Assembly (NCBI RefSeq): GCF_022440845.1
Contig: NZ_JAKNTO010000001.1
Location: forward strand, 1,550,001 to 1,614,000
Direction: 5' to 3'
Source: Ruminococcus sp. OA3
GTDB taxonomy: Bacteria > Bacillota > Clostridia > Lachnospirales > Lachnospiraceae
Length of the DNA: 64,000 nucleotides
Made by a program: the position numbers and the translations under genes. Below, in pieces: positions 59,298-64,000 of the stretch. Position 1 is the first letter of the stretch; every line of letters starts with the position of its first letter. The notes under the pieces are model-generated. The model was not told where the DNA came from, made no database searches, and saw nothing but the letters and a program-made list of their open reading frames with translations.

Positions 59298-60473
59298 ATG
59301 GATTATGCAAAAGAGTCCCTGAGACTCCATGATGAGTGGAAGGGAAAAATTGAAGTGATTTCAAGAGTGCCGGTAGCAACCAAAGACGATCTGTCTCTGG
59401 CATACACGCCGGGTGTTGCACAGCCGTGTCTGGAAATCCAGAAGGATGTGGATAAGAGCTACGACTACACAAGACGCCATAATATGTGTCTTGTTGTGAC
59501 TGACGGCACTGCTGTTCTGGGACTGGGAGATATCGGACCTGAAGCAGGTATGCCGGTTATGGAAGGTAAATGCGTGCTGTTCAAGGCGTTCGGCGATGTA
59601 GATGCGTTTCCGCTGTGCATTAAGAGCAAAGATGTAGATGAGATTGTAAATACAATCTATATGATCTCAGGAAGTTTCGGCGGCGTTAACCTGGAAGACA
59701 TTGCAGCTCCAAGATGTTTTGAGATTGAGAAAAAACTGAAAGAAAAATGTGATATTCCGATTTTCCATGATGATCAGCACGGTACGGCTGTCATTACACT
59801 TGCAGGCGTTAAAAATGCGCTGAAACTGGTAGGCAAAAAGATCGATGAGATCAAGGTTGTAGTCAACGGTGCAGGTGCTGCTGCAATTTCCATCACAAAA
59901 CTGCTGCTTTCTGCAGGGGTGAAACATGCGGTTCTGTGCGACAGAAAAGGCGCGATCTACGAAGGAAGAACAGACGGCATGAATCCGGTCAAAGAAGAGA
60001 TGGCGAAAATTACAAATGCCGAGAAAAAAGCAGGCACTCTGGCGGAAATGCTGGTTGGTGCGGACCTGTTCATCGGTGTAAGTGCACCGGGTATGGTTAC
60101 GACAGATATGGTTAAGACCATGAATAAAGATGCGATCATTTTTGCATGTGCAAACCCGACTCCGGAGATCTTCCCGGATGATGCAAAAGCAGGCGGCGCA
60201 CGGGTTATCGCGACAGGAAGAAGTGATTTCCCGAACCAGTGTAACAACGTACTCGCGTTCCCGGGGATTTTCCGCGGTACATTTGATGTGCGCGCAAGAG
60301 ATATCAATGATGAGATGAAGATCGCCGCAGCAGATGCGATCGCAGGCCTGATCAGTGATGATGAGCTCAATGAAGAATACATTCTTCCGGCACCGTTTGA
60401 TCCACGCGTTGGTAAAGCGGTAGCAGCAGCAGTGGCAGAAGCGGCAAGAAAATCTGGTGTAGCCAGGATATAA
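59298..60473 (+). CDS. NAD(P)-dependent malic enzyme
   Basis: A 391-residue short bacterial malic enzyme that oxidatively decarboxylates L-malate to pyruvate. Motifs: YTPGVAQPC with the catalytic Tyr, VVTDGTAVLGLGDIG, PIFHDDQHGTAV with the metal-binding Asp pair, NGAGAAAISITKLL (cofactor fold) and FACANPTPEI. It lacks the phosphotransacetylase-like domain of long forms. ATG 59298 follows TAGGAG. It lies in the LarA operon and is followed by a 66-bp tandem repeat. Confidence 0.93.
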   Translation: MDYAKESLRLHDEWKGKIEVISRVPVATKDDLSLAYTPGVAQPCLEIQKDVDKSYDYTRRHNMCLVVTDGTAVLGLGDIGPEAGMPVMEGKCVLFKAFGDVDAFPLCIKSKDVDEIVNTIYMISGSFGGVNLEDIAAPRCFEIEKKLKEKCDIPIFHDDQHGTAVITLAGVKNALKLVGKKIDEIKVVVNGAGAAAISITKLLLSAGVKHAVLCDRKGAIYEGRTDGMNPVKEEMAKITNAEKKAGTLAEMLVGADLFIGVSAPGMVTTDMVKTMNKDAIIFACANPTPEIFPDDAKAGGARVIATGRSDFPNQCNNVLAFPGIFRGTFDVRARDINDEMKIAAADAIAGLISDDELNEEYILPAPFDPRVGKAVAAAVAEAARKSGVARI

Positions 60474-60477
60474 AAAT

Positions 60478-60633
60478 TATGAGCGCGTAGCGGCGAATAA
60501 TTTTGCTACGGATTGTCCTTTTGGACAAGCCGGTTCCATCAGGTACAAGCGCGTAGCGGCGAATAATTTTGCTACGGATTGTCCTTCTGGACAATCCGGT
60601 ACCACCAGGTATGAGCGCGCAGCAGCGAATACA
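60478..60633. repeat. 66-bp tandem direct repeat, about 2.3 copies
   Basis: Units begin near 60481, 60547 and 60613, exactly 66 bases apart. Each unit has the word GCGTAGCGGCGAATAA and a hairpin (copy 2: GGATTGTCC/GGACAATCC around TTCT). The third copy is partial. They fill the gap between malic enzyme and transketolase genes. No T-run follows the hairpins, so termination is doubtful. Confidence 0.9.
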
Positions 60634-60665
60634 AATAAATGAATAATAGTTGAGGAGAAAAGAAC

Positions 60666-61505
60666 ATGGATGCTGAATTAAAGAAAAGCTTACAGAAGTT
60701 TGCAACCGAGATTCGTATCGGCACCGTTGAGTCTATCAAATCCCGTGGATTTGGTCATATCGGCGGAGCTTTAAGTGTATGTGATGCACTGGCTGTACTG
60801 TACGGATCACAGATGACGGTAGACCCGAAAAACCCAAAAATGCCGGAAAGGGACAAACTGGTTTGCTCCAAAGGCCATGCAGGTCCGGCTATATACGCAA
60901 CACTGGCATTGAAAGGATTCTATCCTTATGAGGAGATTAAAACTCTGAATCAGCCTGGAACAAATTTCCCGAGCCACTGTGACTGCAAGAAGACACCTGG
61001 TATCGATATTACCACAGGTTCTCTCGGACAGGGTACTTCCCTGGCAGATGGTATTGCACTTGCTGATAAATTAAAAGGCAGAGACAGCCGTACTTTCCTG
61101 ATCGTAGGTGATGGTGAAATCAATGAAGGACAGTGCTGGGAAGCGTTTATGTTTGCAGCAGCCAAGAAACTGTCCAATCTGGTTGTTCTGGTTGATAACA
61201 ATAAGAAACAGCTGGACGGCTATGTTGCTGATGTACTGCCGACAGGAGATCTGGGTGCGAAAATGGCTGCATTCGGATTCGAGACTGTGACAGTAAACGG
61301 AAATGATGTTGAAGCTCTTTACGATGCACTGGAAAATACGAAAAAGGGCGGTGACAAGCCGTATGCCATCGTAATGGATACTGTAAAAGGTGCAGGTGTA
61401 AAAGAGATCGAAGAGACTATGGGCAATCATAGTATGGCTGTAGGCGCTGATAAGTTTGACGAATGGTTAAGCGAGTTAAATGAAAAACTTGCTGCTATGG
61501 CATAA
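60666..61505 (+). CDS. Transketolase, N-terminal (thiamine diphosphate-binding) subunit
   Basis: A 279-residue protein equal to the first domain of transketolase: RGFGHIGGALSVCDALAVLY, SKGHAGPAIYATLAL, GSLGQGTSLADGIAL, and the ThDP motif GDGEINEGQCWEAF plus VDNNKKQLDG. Split transketolases form heterotetramers with the C-terminal subunit, encoded next. Transketolase moves a two-carbon ketol unit from ketoses to aldoses. Location in this operon suggests a dedicated ketose or keto-acid donor. ATG 60666 follows GAGGAG. Confidence 0.94.
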   Translation: MDAELKKSLQKFATEIRIGTVESIKSRGFGHIGGALSVCDALAVLYGSQMTVDPKNPKMPERDKLVCSKGHAGPAIYATLALKGFYPYEEIKTLNQPGTNFPSHCDCKKTPGIDITTGSLGQGTSLADGIALADKLKGRDSRTFLIVGDGEINEGQCWEAFMFAAAKKLSNLVVLVDNNKKQLDGYVADVLPTGDLGAKMAAFGFETVTVNGNDVEALYDALENTKKGGDKPYAIVMDTVKGAGVKEIEETMGNHSMAVGADKFDEWLSELNEKLAAMA

Positions 61506-61519
61506 GCGGAGGGAAAGAG

Positions 61520-62485
61520 ATGAAGATAGTATATAATGGTGAAATGGAATCCCGCGCATTCAAGGATATTCTTGGAAAAGAGATTCCTGCATTAGCAGAA
61601 AAGGATCCTGACGTTATTTATCTGGATGCAGACCTTATGAGCTGTATCGGAACCGCAAAATGGGGCGCTGCCAATCCTGACAGAGCGATCAACTGCGGTA
61701 TCGCAGAAGGCAACATGATGGGAGTCGCAGCTGGGCTGGCTTCTCAGGGATTTAAACCGATTGCACATACATTCGGACCGTTTGCATCCCGTCGTTGTTT
61801 CGACCAGGTATTCTTATCTGCAGGATACACAGGGAATGATATCACGGTAATCGGAACTGACGCAGGTATCTGTGCAGCTTTCAACGGTGGTACACATATG
61901 CCGTTTGAGGATATGGCACTGTACCGTGCGATCCCGACAGCTACTGTTATCGATATCGCGGATGCAAATCAGCTGACAAGCGTTCTGCATCAGGTAAACG
62001 ATATTGAAGGCGTAAAATATATCCGCTGCGGACGTAAAATGGCTGCAAAAGTTTACGGAGACGGAGAAGAGATGCCGATCGGTAAAGGTATCACTCTGCG
62101 TGAAGGCAAAGACGCCGTTGTCTTTGCAACGGGTATCATGATTCATGAGGCATTCATGGCAGCTGAAGAGCTGGCAAAAGAGGGCGTTGAAATTGCCATC
62201 GTAGATATGTTTACGGTAAAACCTCTTGATAAAGAGTGCGCACTGAAGTATGCAAAAGAGACAGGTGCAGTTGTGACAGCAGAGAACCACAACAAAATCG
62301 GCGGTCTGTTCAGCGCTGTAACAGAAGCTCTGGCTACAGAAATGGAAGTTCCGGTCGAATACGTTGCAGTTGAAGATGTATACGGTGAAGTTGGTCCTCA
62401 GGATTATCTGAGAGAGAGATTTGACCTTACCTCTGATCATATCGTGAGAAAAGTAAAGAAAGCAATTTCCCGTAAGGCTAAATAA
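61520..62485 (+). CDS. Transketolase, C-terminal (pyrimidine-binding) subunit
   Basis: A 321-residue partner subunit: LDADLMSCIGTAKWG, NCGIAEGNMMGVAAGLA with the ThDP-activating Glu, FGPFASRRCFDQV, and the C-terminal domain (about 190-320) with GIMIHEAFMAAEEL and VTAENHNKIGGL. It is 14 bases after the N-terminal subunit gene with ribosome site GGAGGGA. The pair is complete. Confidence 0.94.
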   Translation: MKIVYNGEMESRAFKDILGKEIPALAEKDPDVIYLDADLMSCIGTAKWGAANPDRAINCGIAEGNMMGVAAGLASQGFKPIAHTFGPFASRRCFDQVFLSAGYTGNDITVIGTDAGICAAFNGGTHMPFEDMALYRAIPTATVIDIADANQLTSVLHQVNDIEGVKYIRCGRKMAAKVYGDGEEMPIGKGITLREGKDAVVFATGIMIHEAFMAAEELAKEGVEIAIVDMFTVKPLDKECALKYAKETGAVVTAENHNKIGGLFSAVTEALATEMEVPVEYVAVEDVYGEVGPQDYLRERFDLTSDHIVRKVKKAISRKAK

Positions 62486-62514
62486 GAAAATACTTTTAGG
62501 AGGGTTTACCCAAC

Positions 62515-63327
62515 ATGATTATTATTGGTGAAAAAATAAACGGTTCCATTCCATCCATGGCAAAAGCAATCGCCGCACGTGATGAGGAATGGATCAAAGA
62601 TATTGCAAAAAAAGAGGCAGAGGCGGGCGCAACATTTATCGATGTGTGTGCATCTGTTGACGAGGCAGTGGAAGTTGAGACGCTGAAATGGATGATCGGT
62701 CTCGTGGAGAGCGTGACGGATCTTCCGATCGCAGTGGACAGCCCGAGTGCAAAAGTGTTAAGTGAAGCATACAAGTGCTGCAGCAGACCGGGTATCATCA
62801 ATTCCGTATCCATGGAAGGTGATAAGATTGATGAGCTGTTCCCGATCGTAGCGGCAAATCCGGGATGGGAAGTAGTCGCACTGCTGTGTGATGACACCGG
62901 AATCCCGCAGACAGCCGAGAAGAGACTGGAAGTATTCGGAAGGATCATGGAGAAAGCAAAAGAGTACAAGATCGATCCGAGCAGGATCCATATTGATCCA
63001 TTGATCGAAATGCTGTGTACATCAGAGGACGGCATCGCAATGATCACAGAAGTGATCAGCACGATCCGCGCACAGTACCCGACCATACATATCACGGCGG
63101 CAGTCAGCAACATCTCCTTCAACCTGCCGGCAAGAAAACTGGTGAACTTAGGATTCACCGTACTTGCGATGAACGCAGGACTCGACAGCGCGATCCTTGA
63201 TCCGCTGAACAGGGATATGATGGGACTCATCTATGCGACAGAGGCGCTTCTGGGACTGGATGATTACTGCATGGAATACATCGGAGCTTACAGGGAAGGT
63301 TTGATCGGACCGGTACAGAAAGCATAA
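62515..63327 (+). CDS. Methyltetrahydrofolate:corrinoid protein methyltransferase (AcsE/MtrH-like, pterin-binding fold)
   Basis: A 270-residue pterin-binding TIM barrel: GEKINGS at the N-terminus, FIDVCASVDEA, DSPSAKVLSEA, SVSMEGDKID, DDTGIPQTAEKRLE and the ITAAVSNISFNLPARKLVN loop. It transfers methyl between methyl-tetrahydrofolate and the cobalt of a corrinoid protein. The next gene encodes such a corrinoid protein, which supports the role. Vanillate-, glycine betaine- and methyl-inositol-type demethylases all use this kind of second methyltransferase. ATG 62515 follows AGGAGGG. Confidence 0.92.
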   Translation: MIIIGEKINGSIPSMAKAIAARDEEWIKDIAKKEAEAGATFIDVCASVDEAVEVETLKWMIGLVESVTDLPIAVDSPSAKVLSEAYKCCSRPGIINSVSMEGDKIDELFPIVAANPGWEVVALLCDDTGIPQTAEKRLEVFGRIMEKAKEYKIDPSRIHIDPLIEMLCTSEDGIAMITEVISTIRAQYPTIHITAAVSNISFNLPARKLVNLGFTVLAMNAGLDSAILDPLNRDMMGLIYATEALLGLDDYCMEYIGAYREGLIGPVQKA

Positions 63328-63352
63328 TAAAAAACATCAGTGGTGATGTAAT

Positions 63353-63386
63353 CGGAGGATAAGTTTTGAGGAAGACTTATCCTTCG
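63353..63386 (+). other. Hairpin between methyltransferase and corrinoid protein genes
   Basis: CGGAGGATAAGT (63353-63364) pairs with ACTTATCCTTCG (63375-63386), 12 positions with one mismatch, followed by GTTTAAAT. Could lower read-through or stabilise the mRNA. Confidence 0.55.
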
Positions 63387-63430
63387 GTTTAAATATCAAA
63401 ACATTATATGAAGAAGCGGAGGAATTTAAC

Positions 63431-64000
63431 ATGTCACCAAAAATTCAGGAAGTAGCAGATTTAGTAGCAAAGGGAAAAGCAAAATTAGTTGGACCGGCAG
63501 TACAGGCAGCATTGGATGATGGATGTGATCCTACAGAGATCCTGAACGGCGGAATGATCGATGCAATGGCAGTTGTCGGAGAGAAATTCAAAAACAACGA
63601 GATCTTCGTACCGGAGATGCTGGTAGCAGCAAGAGCAATGAAAAAAGGTGTAGAAGTACTGAAACCACACCTTTCAGCAGGAAGCACAGGGGCAATGGGA
63701 AAACTGATCATCGCGACAGTAGCAGGCGACCTTCATGATATCGGAAAGAACCTGGTAGCGATGATGATCGAAAGTGCAGGATTCGAAGTGATCGACCTCG
63801 GAGTAGACGTGCCGATCGAGAAAATCATCGAGTGCTACAAAGCAAACCCGGATACAAAGATCGTATGCCTGTCCGCACTGCTGACAACAACGATGCCGTC
63901 CATGAGAGACACCGTAGCAGCGCTGAACGAATCAGACTTCAGAAGCAACATCAAGATCATGGTAGGCGGAGCACCTATCACACAGGAATTTGCTGATGAA
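63431..64000 (+). CDS. Corrinoid (B12-binding) protein, 3' end outside window
   Basis: The visible 190 residues form a MtaC/MtbC-type corrinoid protein. An N-terminal helical cap domain (about 1-88) contains GGMIDAMAVVGEKF and FVPEMLVAARAM. The B12-binding domain carries the cobalt-ligand motif DLHDIGKNLV with His102, then SALLTTTMPSM and the VGGAPITQEFADE end region. A few residues at most are missing if it has the usual length of about 210. ATG 63431 follows GCGGAGGAA. It accepts methyl groups for transfer to tetrahydrofolate by the preceding enzyme. The substrate methyltransferase may be the next gene downstream or the URO-D-type protein at 39098. Confidence 0.93.
   Translation, partial: MSPKIQEVADLVAKGKAKLVGPAVQAALDDGCDPTEILNGGMIDAMAVVGEKFKNNEIFVPEMLVAARAMKKGVEVLKPHLSAGSTGAMGKLIIATVAGDLHDIGKNLVAMMIESAGFEVIDLGVDVPIEKIIECYKANPDTKIVCLSALLTTTMPSMRDTVAALNESDFRSNIKIMVGGAPITQEFADE

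Noticed and set aside
60478-60633. CRISPR array or transposon end
   Set aside because: Only 2.3 directly adjoining copies without spacers, no cas genes and no transposase nearby.
60367-60705. Minus-strand ORF with a repeated peptide
   Set aside because: It is produced by translating the 66-bp DNA repeat on the opposite strand; no ribosome site and it overlaps two real genes.
60666-62485. Transketolase broken by a frameshift
   Set aside because: Both parts have their own ribosome site and start, and split transketolases are a normal form in this group.

Overview
The window reads as chromosome of an anaerobic, spore-forming, low-to-medium G+C Firmicute, most likely a gut Lachnospiraceae (Blautia-like). 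Supporting this are the forespore sigma factor SigG, a YlmC/YmxH sporulation protein, DUF5688 and CD1871A family proteins, strong AGGAGG ribosome sites with frequent TTG/GTG starts, many lipoprotein ABC binding proteins, and corrinoid methyl-transfer genes. The assignment is by recognition of protein families, not by database search.

Layout. 1-5.3 kb: end of a BlaR1-like M56 peptidase, ylmC, asnB, sigG, nrdR. 5.3-9.7 kb: a TrpXYZ-type ABC importer with an aminotransferase. 9.7-16.2 kb: a redox and metal block. On the minus strand lie a lipoprotein fusing rhodanese and TlpA domains, a 48-residue CD1871A protein, a NapH-like membrane ferredoxin and an Rrf2 regulator, all overlapping. Next to them are DUF134 and NifX-like genes, and a His/Cys-rich P1B metal ATPase with an ArsR regulator. 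16.4-25.4 kb: a cobalamin riboswitch, then LysR, a nickel/peptide-family ABC importer, MATE and a second related LysR. 25.6-34.1 kb: citrate synthase, yqeG, aroK, efp, DUF5688, tRNA-Arg(CCG), an SH3 protein, a molybdopterin oxidoreductase and an M14-type deacylase.

34.4-64 kb is one large catabolic region. It opens with homologues of the Thermotoga-type inositol route: IolO (epimerase), IolN (ring hydrolase), a zinc dehydrogenase and IolM (scyllo-inosose dehydrogenase). A uroporphyrinogen decarboxylase-superfamily methyltransferase follows. Then come two convergent ribose-type ABC importers, three AraC regulators (two are close paralogues), a second TIM-barrel epimerase, a Gfo/Idh dehydrogenase and a GPH symporter. 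The region ends in a set with one strong promoter upstream: type II GAPDH-like, PGK-like, LarA-like, malic enzyme, split transketolase, a methyl-H4folate:corrinoid methyltransferase and a corrinoid protein cut by the window edge.

My working model is inference. Imported cyclitols, perhaps O-methylated ones such as pinitol, are demethylated through the corrinoid proteins, oxidised and ring-opened to a 5-keto-hexonate. No UxaE, UxuA, UxuB or KDG genes are present. The keto acid may instead be split by transketolase, and the C4 aldehyde acid oxidised by the GAPDH/PGK-like pair with ATP gain. The PGK-like protein lacks the conserved substrate-phosphate arginine after its His63, which fits a non-standard substrate. 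LarA and malic enzyme would then finish a 2-hydroxy-diacid.
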